Shown: positions 35,020 to 48,383 of the stretch, one piece after another
Layout: each line of letters opens with the position of its first letter
Numbering within the stretch: position 1 is the first letter of the stretch
From: Megaleporinus macrocephalus
Lineage: Eukaryota; Chordata; Actinopteri; Characiformes; Anostomidae
Assembly (NCBI GenBank): GCA_021613375.1
Contig: CM038720.1
Span: 19,181,215 to 19,245,214, forward strand
Direction of reading: 5' to 3'
DNA: 64,000 nt
Notes under the pieces: generated by a model
Seen by the model: the letters and a program-made list of their open reading frames with translations, nothing else
Told to the model about the DNA's origin: nothing
The model's database searches: none
Position numbers and translations under genes: made by a program

Positions 35020-35290
35020 AGAATGTGATTAAGTCGGAACAATCTCCAGCAGGGACAAGCTTAAGCTCAATAAGAGTTCTCCTAATCCGCCTAAGCAGCG
35101 ATTGACCCTGAGAAGCCTGCCGCTCTTTTGCCAGCCGAGGCGGTGAAAGGCTTCTCCTCGCTCCACAAGTAATCGCTCATTACGGCTCATGTCAAACGAG
35201 TGCTTTGTCAGCATGGGGTTCTGTAAGGAACACATCATCGCAAGACTGGGTTTATTGTAAAGCGAAGATGGCACAAAAGCAGTTGTTTAA
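35020..35290. promoter_or_regulatory. candidate conserved non-coding block
   Basis: Unique, CpG-retaining: CTCCTAATCCGCCTAAGC (paired/bicoid-type TAATCC), GCTCATTACGGC, ACAAGTAATCGC, TCAAACGAGTGC, CATCATCGC. Flanked by AT-rich sequence with no such features. Confidence 0.4.
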
Positions 35291-35694
35291 CCCCAGCCAA
35301 AGAAAACAAGATGGGGAGCTATCTCTTAAAGAGGATTAGCTATAGAGCTTTAAGACTTCAGTTTAAGACTAAAAGTAAGAGTCAAGCAAAGGAAGGCAAG
35401 AGTTTATATTTATGAAACGATGTCCCTTAATACTGAATTTATATTATTTATTAAAGGATTTATTAAAACAAACATTTTTAAAGTATACTAAGCCTTAACA
35501 AGCCAGTAATTAACTCTTTTGTACATTACTAAGCTATCAGTAGGATGAATTTATCATTTTCCTTTTGTTGGTGTATTACACATTATAACCTTTTGGCACA
35601 TATCAGATGTTCTTACTATGTCCTTACTTAACCTTATCAAGCCAATAACAACTAATTAACTAGTTGATTATTACTACCTTAATAATCAGTGTGT

Positions 35695-36045
35695 ACACTC
35701 TTAAACACAAGGGTATCTTTAAATGTTGCTTAGTAAAGGTACTGGTTAAAAATCGAACCATGGACACTAAAAAACAACGGTTCTTTTATGGTTTTATATA
35801 GCACCAAAAATAATTCTGCTATTGTTATGTTGTCAAGCTTGTAACAATATCAAAACCTATTCTGGTGTAATTTAAAAATATTTTCAAAAGAATTCTACAA
35901 AGAACCATGTTGCCACAGTCCAGAGGGTTTTGCCCTCTGCTGTGAAGTTATTATTTTAGAGATAAAATAGCTTTTATTTAGTATTTTAATACAAATGGTT
36001 CTTTACATTGTCTTTACTAAAGAACCTTTTTATCACAAATAACAT
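35695..36045. repeat. GGTTCT/AAGAACC MITE-like repeat, fullest copy
   Basis: Begins TACACTCTTAAACACAAGGG, a typical left end for these fish elements. Continues with CGGTTCTTTTATGGTTTTATATAGCACCAAAAATAA and ACAAAGAACCATGTTGCC, and ends near AATGGTTCTTTACATTG and AAAGAACCTTTTTATC. Confidence 0.5.
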
Positions 36046-36049
36046 TTTA

Positions 36050-37090
36050 ATTAACAACTACTGCTTTATACTGTTTTATTAGGGCTTAATATTTACATTA
36101 TACAAGGGTGTTATAATGTCCCCCACTGCGGTTTTATCAATTTAATTTAATTGCAAAATCTCACTGCCTCCTCAACCAGAGGTGCCAATTTGGTCTGATG
36201 AGTGGTGGGGTGGTATATGCAGTATCAATAAATATTGGTATATCATGCTGTGGCCCACTTTTGACACCACTGTAACGGTGGAGGTCATGATGCTGCTGTG
36301 GGAGGCGCTCTTTTATTAAAGACTAATAGAAAAGCCACTTCCTGAGTTTACAGAGGATTCAGCACTGATAACAGAGTAAACAGGGATTAACATAGTGTAC
36401 ATGTTTCAAACATTAGATGGCAATACTTAAAAGTGGAATACTAGTTTTGTGCATCTGCTGGGTCTGATGTCATGTCAATCTGGGACAAGTAAGACTAAAG
36501 TGAACACCTTTTTTCACATTTTTCAAAAGTAAAAACTTACTTTTTGTAATTTTGGTTTTCTTCTACTCTTTACAATCATATATTTGTACTCATCAGCAAA
36601 CATAACAGTTTGGGGACAGTTAGGGTAAGTTGTCAGAAATGAAAAACAACTATCCTTTTTTTTTTTAAATAATCATTTGGTTTCAGTATTGGAAAGATTT
36701 TTGAAATGATAGTCCAGTTGTTGTATGATGTTTTAACTACGGTTTGGGATTAATTAATTAAATTTAATGATTAATCAAGCTATTTTGCTGTGGTATTTAA
36801 CGGTGTTTTAAATAAATATGTAAGTTAAGAAAAATATTTAAAAAATAATAACAACAACCCACAATTAATTTATTGTTTTTATTTGTTAAAGAATGCAGTG
36901 TAATGTCTTTCCCCACATATAGCAATTTAAGTGCACATTCATACAATATTATGAATACGAAACGTATGACTGATACTTTGTTTTTTAATTTGGTAATCAA
37001 TTATGGTCTGCTGAGCCCACTATATATCAAAATGTTTGACAAGATGCCCCGTTCTCCCCCTACCCACATTCTCTCACACAGAATAACACA
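36050..37090. other. AT-rich non-coding sequence, no gene seen
   Basis: No recognisable repeat or exon; only short ORFs. Confidence 0.45.
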
Positions 37091-37091
37091 A

Positions 37092-37094
<3 letters not shown>

Positions 37095-37135
<41 letters not shown>
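37095..37135. repeat. (AC)n microsatellite
   Basis: About twenty AC units. Confidence 0.95.
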
Positions 37136-37136
<1 letters not shown>

Positions 37137-37429
37137 CACACCTATAAACTACCACCAGTCACATTAACTAAAATAAAGAGTACCTATAATGAGCCTCCAC
37201 ACATGGCTGCTTGTGTGACCTGGCTATAGATACTCAGTATAGAGATTTATAAATCAAACATTTATTAAACACAAATAAACTAAAATACATCTGTCAGTTT
37301 TATAAATAATAACACTATATGCTTGCATAGTTATACGCATCCCTTCCCTCTCTGTGACCATTTAACCGTTATTATTTTTCAGCATTGTTGACATATTTTA
37401 ATGTAATAAATAATCATGTGACCTGCTAA

Positions 37430-37650
37430 CTGCAGTTCAGTCTGCTGCTTGTTGTCAGACAGACCACAACGAGGCGTTAACCATGCGTGCTACTTAATTA
37501 GCCCCGCAATTTCCCACAGATCATATGTGCACAGCAGGCGACCTGGAAGCGATCAGAGTGCGCGACTTGACTATTTAACTTCACACCCACGAGAGACAGC
37601 TTGGCAGATGCAGACTGAACACTGCCACTGAACACTGACCCGAGACCTGT
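37430..37650. promoter_or_regulatory. candidate conserved non-coding block
   Basis: Unique, CpG-retaining: AACGAGGCGTTAACCATGCG, GCTACTTAATTAGCCCCGC, GACCTGGAAGCGATCAG, GTGCGCGACTTGAC. Set in CpG-poor DNA. Confidence 0.35.
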
Positions 37651-38149
37651 CTGCAAAAAATTAATCATTATTAATGAAAAGAACTATTAATGAAGTCTGG
37701 ATTACATCAGCAGCGTGTGGCTGTTTACCATATTTGTGTGAAAAGATGCACAGAAGAAAAGGAAAGCGCTGCCCACTGCTCTTCCACAGAACAACAACAT
37801 TTAGTGGTCAAATCAGCTACATTTATTACACAAGAGCAGCTGCCCTACAATCACAATCTTATTTCTAAAGCAGACTTTTAAAAGTCTTGTGTAGTTTCTC
37901 TGCTCACTATTGGCACAAAAAGTCACAATCTTTCAAAAGATGGAAAAAACATTCCTAACTTTTAATCAGGTTTAGTGCAAGTAGCTTCTGTAGTCCACAA
38001 TATTTTATCAAACAGCAAACATTATCAAACAGCTAATGTAATGCACTAATTGATGTAGCCTGTCAGTTCTGCCGGCCTTATTATTATAACACAACCCAAA
38101 TAACAGTAATAAATAACTAAATATTTTATAACTGACCTAATGAGTTAGC

Positions 38150-38560
38150 TGCTGTTGTTTGGCAGCTATCAGTTGCTGGAGGACATGTTGAAGAAATTAG
38201 TTTTGAAAAGAGGTCTGGCTCAGTGTAAATAGGTCTAGATGCGTATCTGTTAAGCCTCCAACTGACAGCTTAATTTGCTTGGCTTCAGTGCTTCATTTAA
38301 AATAACCCCTCTGAGCGTTACAGAGCAGTTATTACTCGTTTACTTTTCTTGGACATGTGAAGCCTCAAGGCCTTTATTTTGCACACCAAATGTGAAATTT
38401 TGAACAGTGTAAACACAACATTATTTTGGTTATGATATGTGTGAACTTGCGCCAGCAGCTGCTTTCTCGCAGTTGTTGTTATAATCTTTAAAACCAGCTC
38501 AAATTAGTTCAAACTGATAGACATTTAAGCTGCATCCATAATCTTTCATAAAACTCCAGC
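38150..38560. promoter_or_regulatory. possible conserved non-coding block
   Basis: Moderate-GC unique sequence with ACTGACAGCTTAATTTGC, CATTTAAAATAACCCC and GCGCCAGCAGCTGCTTTC (E-box). Confidence 0.2.
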
Positions 38561-38692
38561 TCCTGAACGAGGAGGTGAAACACCCCATGCTCCCTTTCCT
38601 TTTCCAGAATGGAAAGAAGCCCACATAGTGTTTATATTCATTTGTTTATTTAGGCCTACACTCGGTTTTCTACATAGAAATTGTTTCTCTTT

Positions 38693-38731
38693 TACTTTTT
38701 CTGCCAAACACATACTTTTTCTGCCAAACAC
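38693..38731. repeat. 20-bp direct repeat, two copies
   Basis: TACTTTTTCTGCCAAACAC occurs twice in a row with one spacer base. Confidence 0.9.
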
Positions 38732-38769
38732 TTTAAAGGAAAACACAATTTATCATTAAGCTATTTGTT

Positions 38770-40020
38770 ACAAATGCCCCCTTCAAACTGCACCACTGCC
38801 TCTTATTCATTGGTCAAATGTCCCTCTGTACATATAAAACTCGCTTTGGTTACTCTTCATCTTATTTAAATCAGCTATTGCAGCTGCAGTCTCTATAATT
38901 TTCAGTCCTTCCATTGCATTAAAGTAAAGACCCCCTAAAGTTAATACTACCTATAACCTCATGTCATTCCAGTTTGCCACGGCCAATGACTGGAATAAGT
39001 TACAGAAAATATTAAAACTGAATAAATGTATCTTCAGAACCATTAATGTGACCATTAGTAATTTTTGCATGTATTATGTTGTCATTTGTATCATTATATT
39101 TTTTCATTTTATTGTATTTCATTTTATTCTGTTCACACCCCATTCCTGAAAGATAGCAGGGTGAAAACTGCTGTACTTGTCTGTTCATCAAAAAACATTC
39201 ACAGGACAAAGCAGGTTGTTAAAAATGTTTAAAAACATAAAAAATGTGATGATTTGGAAAAATATTACAAAAAATAATCAAACAAGCCAGATGCTTCAAC
39301 ATGAAATCTGAGACATTTGACCTTTTTTGATGATGATGGTGATGATGATACTGACCAGCCAAAGATATGTCTACTGACAGTCCAATGACTATTAGGTTCA
39401 CTGAAATGCTTAATTGATTAATTAATAATTAAAAACTAGTTTATACACAATGGGCAACGCACTGCAGTCTTTAAGTGAAAGGGTTAGACTATGAGAACTG
39501 AGCTTTTAATAAAGATGATGGCAAAAATGCAAATCAGCAAAAAAAAGACGTTTTTCAACTTTTATTATTTATTCTGTTTAAATATTAATTAATTATTTAC
39601 TGTGGCACTATGACATGACATCAAGAAAGCTGTGGTTGTGTTGGACATTGTATTTCAGCAAAGCCATGTTTGTGGAGCTGTCTGCTGCCCTTTTGCCCCT
39701 TTTTGCTCACACAGTCAGAGCATAAAGCCAACAGTATCATAGTTATTTTGATAAAAGAAAAATGATTTTATTGATTCCAACTGTCAGAGTAGATTTCAGT
39801 TCTTCTGACTGAATAGCCAATAGGGGGGAAGCAGGATAAGGCGATTCCCAAGCCTGCTTCTGGCCTAACCTTCAGCCCCTCCTCATCTCTTACTGACTGG
39901 AACACGTGGTCAGGAGGAGAGAACCCACCCTTTGTAATTATTGCCCTCTGTATGACTAAACCTGTGGAAGCCTTTCCATTAATCCCAGAACCATCTCTAA
40001 AACAAGCCAGTGCATTACGC
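38770..40020. other. mostly AT-rich non-coding sequence, no gene seen
   Basis: A short GAT run lies near 39329-39349. The part from 39770 to 40020 is mid-GC and may continue into the next block. No coding signature. Confidence 0.35.
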
Positions 40021-40029
40021 AAATGAAAA

Positions 40030-40450
40030 AAAGAGAGTGAAAAAACATGTGAGGCGGGGGCAGGAGTACTGGATATTATTTAAGTGTTCTTGTAAGCCAT
40101 CTAAGATATTAATGTTGCAAAGCTACTTATGAATATTTAAGAACATAAAAGGGAGCTAGACTTGTGTGGCCTGGCTGACCACAACTCAGTGGGGAACGCA
40201 TCCCCTGGACGTTTGTGATGGATCTTAAACACAATAAAAACAATTGGAGTGTTTATGGCATTAAAGGAGAGGATGGAAAAAAAAACAAAGGGAAGCTCAC
40301 CGGCCTCCTAAAAGCTCCTGGCTCTAAGCGATGCCTCGCAGTGTAAATAAACCTGACTACTCACTGACCACAACACGTCCAGCTGAGTTATCGACTCCTG
40401 CAATTAAAAGCCATGACGAAGGAACCATTTCAGGAGAAGAAACTAGTGAT
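40030..40450. promoter_or_regulatory. candidate conserved non-coding block
   Basis: Unique sequence with GTGGGGAACGCATCCCC, CTTAAACACAATAAAAACAATTGG (FOX/SOX-like), CTCTAAGCGATGCCTCGC, GCAGTGTAAATAAACC and CTGCAATTAAAAGCC. No coding frame. Confidence 0.35.
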
Positions 40451-40535
40451 TATTATTGTGTGAGGAAATGTTTTGCTAGGGTAAACGTATAGTTTCATTA
40501 TTTAAAAAGAGCATTTGTACTAGTTTTTACTGTTT

Positions 40536-40573
40536 TTTTTACTTACAGTTTTTACTTACAGTTTTTACTTACA
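40536..40573. repeat. 13-bp tandem repeat
   Basis: TTTTTACTTACAG repeated three times. Confidence 0.85.
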
Positions 40574-40914
40574 AACTAAAAATATGTCACCATTACTATT
40601 TCATTTTACATTGACGTGAAAAACACACCGGCTGATTCTTCTAAAATAAAGGCATTCATGCGGAATTTGGCCTCTACTCCTCTGGAAAAGCTTTACACTG
40701 GAAGTTAAAACATTGCAGTGATGATTTGATTGCATATAATTGAGTTCAAATTCTGATGTTAAACATTGCTGTGAGGATTTGAATGAGTATAAGTGAAATC
40801 AGGTACTGATGTTGTATGATCAGTTCTAGATCAAGGTTCTGGATTCAGTTTTAGATTAAGGTAGAAGCGTTCACGTGGTGATCCCTGTCAAATGATATTA
40901 CCTTTGTTACTTGG

Positions 40915-42720
40915 GAATTCTACCAAACACTTGAAGCTGAGCCCAACAATATCATATCTCTGAATGTTGAGGGACTGTTAGCAAAAAAAGAAGAACTTGT
41001 TGCCAATTCTGCAGAGATCATCATTGTGATATTCTCTGCCTTCAAGAAACACACCGGGGACCCAAACACCTAAAATGTGACAATCATTGAATCAACATCA
41101 AAGAACAATGAAAACAACATTAAGGTCCTAACCGCTGAGCTCAGAGGAATTACAATCAACTCCGTCTAGAAACCACCTACTATTCCTTTCTTGATGCCAG
41201 GAATATCATCACCTGGGAAACCAAGGATATCGATTGGATACTTCAATAGCCACAGCTCACAATGGGGATATGCCGGTAACAATGCAGATGGAGATCCAGT
41301 GGAAGCATGGGATAAAATCAACCAGCTCAACCTGATCCACAATGCTACACAACCAAAGTCCTTCAATAGCAGGCAAAGAGTTTCCACCCAATCTTCCTGT
41401 TATGCCACCCATACAAGCTGCTTGAACGCTTGATCCTCAACAGGCTTGCCCCAGCTGTTGAACCAGCTATCATACCTCAAAAAGACGGATTTCGACCTGG
41501 AAAATCCACAACAAGCCAACTTCTGAATCTCACACAGCACATTGAAGACAGGTTCCAGAAAGGACTGGTGACAGAAGCCATCTTTATTGACCTGTCTGCT
41601 GCATATGACACTGTGAACCACCGCCTCCTTCTGAAAAAGATCTTGGAGATGACAAAAGACCTGGCACTCACAGACCTCATCGGAGCCCTCCTCAAAGATA
41701 GACGTTTCCATGTTGCTCCTAACATCAAGCAAAGCTGATGGCGACAACAACGGAGGGACTTGCCTCACTTCTATATAACATCTACAGCAATGACCAGCCA
41801 ATGGACCAAAACACTGAACGGTTTATCTATGCTGACGACCTCTGTGTAACAACCCAGGACAGTACGTTTGAAGCTGTAGAAGCAAATCTCACCTCAGCCC
41901 TGGATGAGTTACACCTCCACTATGAGCGCAACCATCTACACACAAACCCTGCGAAGACACAAATCTGCTTGTTCCATCTCAGAAACCGGGAATCTCATGG
42001 TCTGGAACACCTCTTGAACATTGCACCAACCCTGTCTACCTGGTTGTAACATTGAATCATACCCTTTCCTATAAGAAACACGTCAAAACCACCAAACTGA
42101 AAGTAAACTCCCGAAACAACATTCTTCAGAAGCTGACCAGCATGCATGTCCTGTTTAGGAAAGGTCATCCCATGCCAAGGAATTAGACCCAGCATTGAAT
42201 AACACCTGCTGCTCAATCACTGGTTGCTTGAATCCTACAAACATGAACAACTTGCACCTCTTTGCTGGCATTGCCCCTGACGGCCCAACGGCTGAAGTCG
42301 AGGAGAAGCTTTCTCAGCTATGTCCAGCCTCTATTAGCCTCACAGTAAGCAACCAGACTCCAACCATAAACAAAAAGGCTTGAGGATGTGTCCCACTGGC
42401 ATGGGTATCCCCCCTTTTGAAGCCCTCCCCCTGGGCTCAGAGGCACCATGGGTCCAGTGGAAAACGTGCCTGAGAACAGGAACAGGGCGATCAAAAGCTG
42501 TCATGGCCAGATGGGGATATGAAACTGGCCAAACCACCTGTGAATGTGGAGAAGAGGACCATACCATGCAGCACTGCTTTGTTTGCCCCCTACTACCCAA
42601 TCAGTGCAGCCCAAAGGATCTTGCAGTGTTCATTAAAAATGTAAAGGATTGTGTAGGGAAATAGGAAACTGTAATGTAACCAACAAGCTTCAAAGACACG
42701 AAAAGAAGAAGAAGAAGAAT
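40915..42720 (+). mobile_element. broken APE-type non-LTR retrotransposon, ~1.8 kb
   Basis: Order of pieces on the plus strand: ISLNVEGLLAKKEEL (about 40960-41005), start of an apurinic-type endonuclease; IGYFNSHSSQWGY (about 41230-41268), the GDFN.HS..WGY motif with Asp to Tyr; RLAPAVEPAIIPQKDGFRPG and FIDLSAAYDTVNHRLL (about 41584-41631), RT blocks; LLYNIYSNDQP and FIYADDLCVTTQD (about 41823-41860), the catalytic box intact; NPAKTQICLFHLRNRE; SITGCLNPTNMNNLHLFAGI; CLRTGTGRSKAVMARWGYE and CECGEEDHTMQHCFVCPLL (C-terminal domain); then a (GAA)n tail at 42700-42719. Several frameshifts, a loss of the PQGS block and a deleted endonuclease middle make it inactive. I favour a Jockey/I/RTE-X-like clade but cannot settle it. 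Confidence 0.85.
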
Positions 42721-42724
42721 GAGT

Positions 42725-45700
42725 TCTGGATCATTCCAGCTCATCCCCAAGATTGGAAAACTCAGTTCTACTGCTCCATAGCTCAATGCCCCCTAATTAC
42801 CCTCCTTAATTACAGAGGAAATAGGATTAATTAGATCATCAAAACATCAAAACACAGAAAAGGGCAGAATTACAATAAAACCACGAATGTTGACATATTT
42901 CATTGAGATTCTCTGTTTAAATCATCATTTGTGATATAAATCATGTGGATCTGAAGAGTTTTTAATCTGGGGCATGGTGAGGGGGAGGAGAATCTTGTTG
43001 CCTGCTGCAGTTCACATCATTTAATATTTTAGTTAAATGTTAGTATTTTATTTATATTGGCAGAACTGAGATCTGCAGCGTTTTATATCTGCTTGATTTT
43101 GAACTAAACTTTAATTATCGTTTTTGCTAAATAAATTTCACTGGATATAAAACTTGTGCACATTATGCTGAAGTTAGCTAACATAAACAAACAACTCTAT
43201 TAAAGCATCATTTGGGCGATAATGACAATGATGAGTGCAAATGTTAATATGTATAATTATATATTATGTGTAACTAAGATGAACAGCCCCTACTTAGATT
43301 TCATGTTAAATTAATGGCTTTTAAACTCGTATTACACATTGATTTCTGTGAGCTGCTGAAACCACTAAGAGCTGATTAGGAAGCATCTTCAAATTGCTAT
43401 TGTCTAAGTCCAATCACAATGCACCAACATGGGATCCAGTAATGCCTTTCAGCAGATATAACATACATTATAGAGTTTTTAGATTGACCTATATTTATGA
43501 TTCGCTGTGCCCTGTTTTATTACCTTTTTTTACAAGCACAAGTGGAAATTTTGTGTGTCTCCTTTATATTTGACATATTTCCATTTTGGCCATCGTCAGG
43601 AAGGAGGGGGGGAAGACATACTTGCAAGCTTTACACAAATTGTAATTAAAATGAAATGAAAACAAAACATGAATAACAAAAACACACAAGAAATACAAAC
43701 AAAAGGGGAACCTGGAGTGAACAAAATCCACAAACGCGACATGAACATCAACCACAATGAACCATGCAGACAAAGAGAAAACAGGAGGTTAGTGTACAGA
43801 GGCTAACAATAGGAAACGAGTAACACCTGGGAACAATGGGAGGACAAACTTGGAACAGGTAAGGGGCGGAGACAGGGATGGACATGTGACCAAATCAAAC
43901 AGATGCACATGGCTAACACATGTCTAGGATAGGGAATGTAAACAAATTTTTTTTTTTTAATTAAACAATTTTTTTTACTTTTTAAACATTAAAAAATGGT
44001 TAAATTGTATTGTAGTTTTTGCAAAAAAAGTCATACAGATTTTTTTTCTGTCTTTGTTTAAAAGATTTTAGAAGAGGAACACTCCAAAACTAATGGAAAG
44101 TACTCAGATTATGTTTCTTTTAATGATGTTACAGTTACATCTTTCACAGGTAATCAGTAATCTGTAATCACGTCTGAGTCATGCTGTAACTCAAATCTGA
44201 TAACTTCTATCTGCTGGCCAACTAAAAGAATCCTCTTCTCATATGCAGGCCAAAAGCCCTTCAGTTTGACCACGGTGGACCCCAAACACACTCCGCTCGT
44301 TCAAACACTGCACTAAAGTTCCATCCAACCTCTCCAGGCTAACAGTTGCCTGCATGCTTTGCCTTCCAAGAGCACAGAGGAAAAAGTGCCTGAAAGGCTC
44401 TTCACAGCCATCTGAGGAAGAGCTGCTCAGGTTACCTCTCAAACATGTAACTCTGCTTCCACTATAATGTGATTCAGAACATCAGTTGGGAGATTAATGG
44501 TATGCTTAAGACCCCGATATGTAAGGCATTTTAACTGGGCAGGGCTGTATCACACAGGCCTGCGCTTTCAGACTAGCCTTTAAATTTAAATTTCAAAACT
44601 ACTCTGGCACTACTTTTACTGGTGGAAAACTGAATGAATTAAAGTTAGAGACCACAGCAGTCCAGTACACGATACCAGCAACAGCAGAACAACAAATCTA
44701 CCCTGAAACATCACTGGATTTCTTGAAATGTAACATAAAAGAAAATGCAGGTCACATGACAGCAACAGTGACTTCTTTACACATAAAAATGTAATGTTTT
44801 TAAATAGAATATAAATAAACTTTAGTATGACATATGTTGGCAACTGTTTTAACTTCTGCAAGTTCAGTATGATTAGTCAAGGCTAAAAGTTGTTTTCAAG
44901 CCTGAAAAATTGGTGGTCTAGAGTTTGCTTCCAGCCAACTCTGCTACAGCTCACTTTCCCCTGTAGTAGGTATTTGCTCCCTGAGCTGCATGAGGGGTTG
45001 TGTAGTTAGTTTATTTTTTATTACTTGTTTCTTCCTTTATCAAGCTTTGTGATGGCAGAAAATGAATTGTTGTGGACAAAAAAGTATAGCAGCAAATAGA
45101 TGAAGTTAAAACCCACAATTTGGCAGAAAAGTGGCGTATGGAAATGTGTAATCAATTCACGCTTTGGCTGGAATTCTTCTGTGTGAAAGCAAACCAGGGA
45201 CTATGAGTACCGCCGGCAAGTAATCCCAGAATCGGTCTTGAGTATAAAGTGACCATGTTCAAGAGTAAAAGACATAGTACTGGGATAAAGCCTGAAAAAA
45301 TCATTTAAAAATCAGAAACTGAGTTTGTAAGGCCACATATATCTTCATGTCACACACACATGCTTAATAAAGGTCCAGTTTGATGTTAAGGTTTTATATG
45401 ATTCAATTTTACATCATACTGATGAAGATATGATGACTCACTGACATCCTCAGAAGACATGACCTACACCAAGTTATCTTTGAATCCTTGAAACCAGCCA
45501 AAGCAATTGTAATTTTCTAACAGAGAGGTCTCCAAATCCTTAATCTTACATAGTGCAGCTGGAAATGAGACACTTCATTTAACCTCTTGCCTGTAGTGGT
45601 CGTTCTGCCTGTTGTATGGATTTTTTTTATATTTATACCTATGATAAAAATATAAACTAGGACTCTCCTGAAATGTTGATAGGGCTACACATCTCTCTTT

Positions 45701-46050
45701 GATGATGGACAGTAGTGTTATAATGTTAAAAAATGAGTACTTATTGAGTACAAATACCACTAAACAGGGGTTTTGATTCTTTTTTCAAATAAAAGATATG
45801 TTAGAGCTGAGCAGTTTTGAAAGTGTTTGATCTGTACTGGAATCAGCCAATCCTCTTGGTACCAGTGTGAGTAAAGAAAAAGTAGTGCTCTTCCAAAGTC
45901 AAAGACGAAAGATGAACATGGAACACTTTCAGCTTTATCTCAGAATAATCGACAGGAGGGTGACAGTAAGTAAGCCTGACTGCATGCTGCTTTTAATCCA
46001 TCACTTACTTTAATAAGACCATGTACCGTATGTCTTAATGAGGTCACCAC
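42725..46050. other. non-coding sequence, no gene seen
   Basis: AT-rich with short ORFs only. A slightly richer patch at 44220-44450 is open for 67 codons on the minus strand without domain evidence. Confidence 0.4.
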
Positions 46051-46059
46051 AGGATTCAC

Positions 46060-46345
46060 CAAACAAGACGCTGGGTCAAAGGCCTTAGCTTACAGCACAC
46101 TTTCATAATGAAAACTCCACTATTTGATAATTAATCTCCAAAATGACACATTAATTTGAGTAGCCCTAGTCCTTAAGAGTCTAAATCTTGGATTAGCAGA
46201 TACGAGGGGTAATTAACCCTTTAGACAATAGCAAGGAGTGCCATGATGACCCAACTAATGGCCTGATGAATTTTTAAGCACAGTCGAGAGGGATAATGCA
46301 GCACTAATCCATTAGAGCTGTTTGAGAGGGTGTGTGTGTGTGGGT
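46060..46345. promoter_or_regulatory. candidate conserved non-coding block
   Basis: Dense homeodomain words in unique sequence: TTGATAATTAATCTCC, CACATTAATTTGAG, TTGGATTAGCAG, GGGGTAATTAACCC, CAACTAATGGCC, GCACTAATCCATTAG. Ends in a short GT run. Confidence 0.4.
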
Positions 46346-47379
46346 TGGTAGTGAATGGGAGGCACAGTTAAGAGTTAGTGAAGAGCACCAGAGATACAAG
46401 AACCTGCTAAGATCTTGCTATTAAGTGCCAAAATTTCTTACAACCACCACATTTAACAAAAAAATATAAATTAGATCCAAACATTTCACAAGACAAACTT
46501 TAAATTTACAAATAAAGTAAAAGTAAAAACGTCAAGTGAACTTATTTATTAGACTGAAGACCTCACCAGAGCAGGGTGGCACACTCTGATTGCACTAGTT
46601 TATACACAATATAACTTTTTTATTCACAATATAACTTTTGCTGCATGCTGTGTGCAGTATTTCCCAACTGTACATCGCATTTCTTCAGTACTGTTGTATT
46701 AGCCAGGAAACATGTTTGATTTAAATATTTATGTTTGACACAAGATTAAACAGCAAAATACTGTAATGTTTTGGGTTTTTTAGAGATAATTAGCTGATTC
46801 CAGGTTTTAGTCCATAACAATTTTAATTTCCTAATAATTGCACCAAATATAGTAGAAAGAAATACAACATCTTTAATTCTAAAAACAGCCCTCTGCTTCT
46901 GGAAACCCACCACTCCACCTGCATTCAGGCTCTTCAACATAAAAGTCCATGTACAAATGAATCTAAGTTTTTCATCTCATTCTTTTATTATATATAGTGC
47001 ATGTACAAGCATGCACTTTGATACTTTGATATTATCCCCTAGTCCACTGCTAAAAAACACCAGGTCTTGAATGTACTTTTAAATGAGGTGTCTGACGCAG
47101 ATTTTCTCAACACTATCCGGAGCGAAGCTTCAAACTTCACAAAGTACAAAATGTGCAAAGGTTAGTTCATTTTGAGCTGTAATGCTTTTATTTATGCAAA
47201 GATGTGTCAGTCTGGCCTATTTGGGGATCCTTTCTCCCATACGAACGTACAAAGTTACATTATTGGACATTATTACTCCTGGGGTCAAAGAAACCCAGAG
47301 GACATTTATACATTTATCACAAAGCAAATTGGCTTTAAATTGTTTCAAGTGTTAAATCTAAAGTGATCCAAATACACAT

Positions 47380-48070
47380 AGGCTACGTTCACACAGCAGA
47401 GGCAGTGGCACGTAAGTAAAACTTCTCTTACCAAATTAAATTTTCTTGGGCTGTGCATAGCATCTTTTCAATGTGATCTGTATGTGACATTAGTCTGAAC
47501 AGATGAGCTCCTTAGCTGGTCTGTATGCGCAAAAGAACAATGCTTCACATAGCATGTTCATCCAGAGGTAAACAACCTTACTGCTGACAGATGCAGGTTC
47601 CACTCCCGGAGGTTTCAGTTTCATCTTGTCCAGCATCACAGAAACGATCACAAAGTTCCAATGGCAGCTAGACTCATGACCCAGAAAGGATTCAGCTTGC
47701 AGTAGAAAGGTCACGTCCACTTCCTCGGTTCCCATCCTTGTATTTTTAAATTTTGCTTTCAGACTTTTCTTAATGCTACAGTTTTATTCTATTGCGGCCA
47801 CGTTCAGACACTTCTTTGGAAGTCCTTCAGAACATAGAGTGTTTGTGATAAGTACTTTCTAAATTGGTTTGTATAGAAACATCAACCTAGATGTTAATGA
47901 GGTCTCGGCAGCACGAAAGACACATGTGGAGTTCGACTGACGTAAAAGCCCAATGAAAAAATACTATGATCTGGCTGCTCCGACTAAGTCACAGTGCCGC
48001 ATATTGGATACGTATTGTACTTCAGTACCACATATGAAATTATGCTAAATTGCAATCATTAGAATCCATC
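47380..48070. repeat. GGCTACGTTCACAC-type fish repeat
   Basis: Opens with GGCTACGTTCACACAGCAG (47382), an end I recall from dispersed fish DNA elements. A second similar word GGCCACGTTCAGACAC lies at 47797 in the same direction, so two nested or partial copies may be present. A 81-codon minus-strand frame inside is not recognised. Confidence 0.35.
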
Positions 48071-48364
48071 GTTTTTCTAATCGTTTTTATCTGTCACATA
48101 TGAAGTCCAAATTAATCTGAAGCCGTGATCTCTTTTTTAGTTTAAAGATGTATCAGTGCCCACAGAGTGTAGTAGATGCCAGAACGTGAGCTGAGTGTTA
48201 GAGTAAAGCTCTTGACTGAGGTGCAGAAAGAGTAATGCGCAGCTACACCCGCTGACACCAATGCATTATCTAGCCTAAATGCATTACAACTACTTGTGAG
48301 AAATATGACTGTCCACAGCTATCTGCACAAGTCACACTCCTGGCTACAGGTTTATCTTCACCCC

Positions 48365-48383
48365 GTGTGTGTGTGTGTGTGTG
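48365..48383. repeat. (GT)n microsatellite
   Basis: Nine to ten GT units. Confidence 0.9.
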
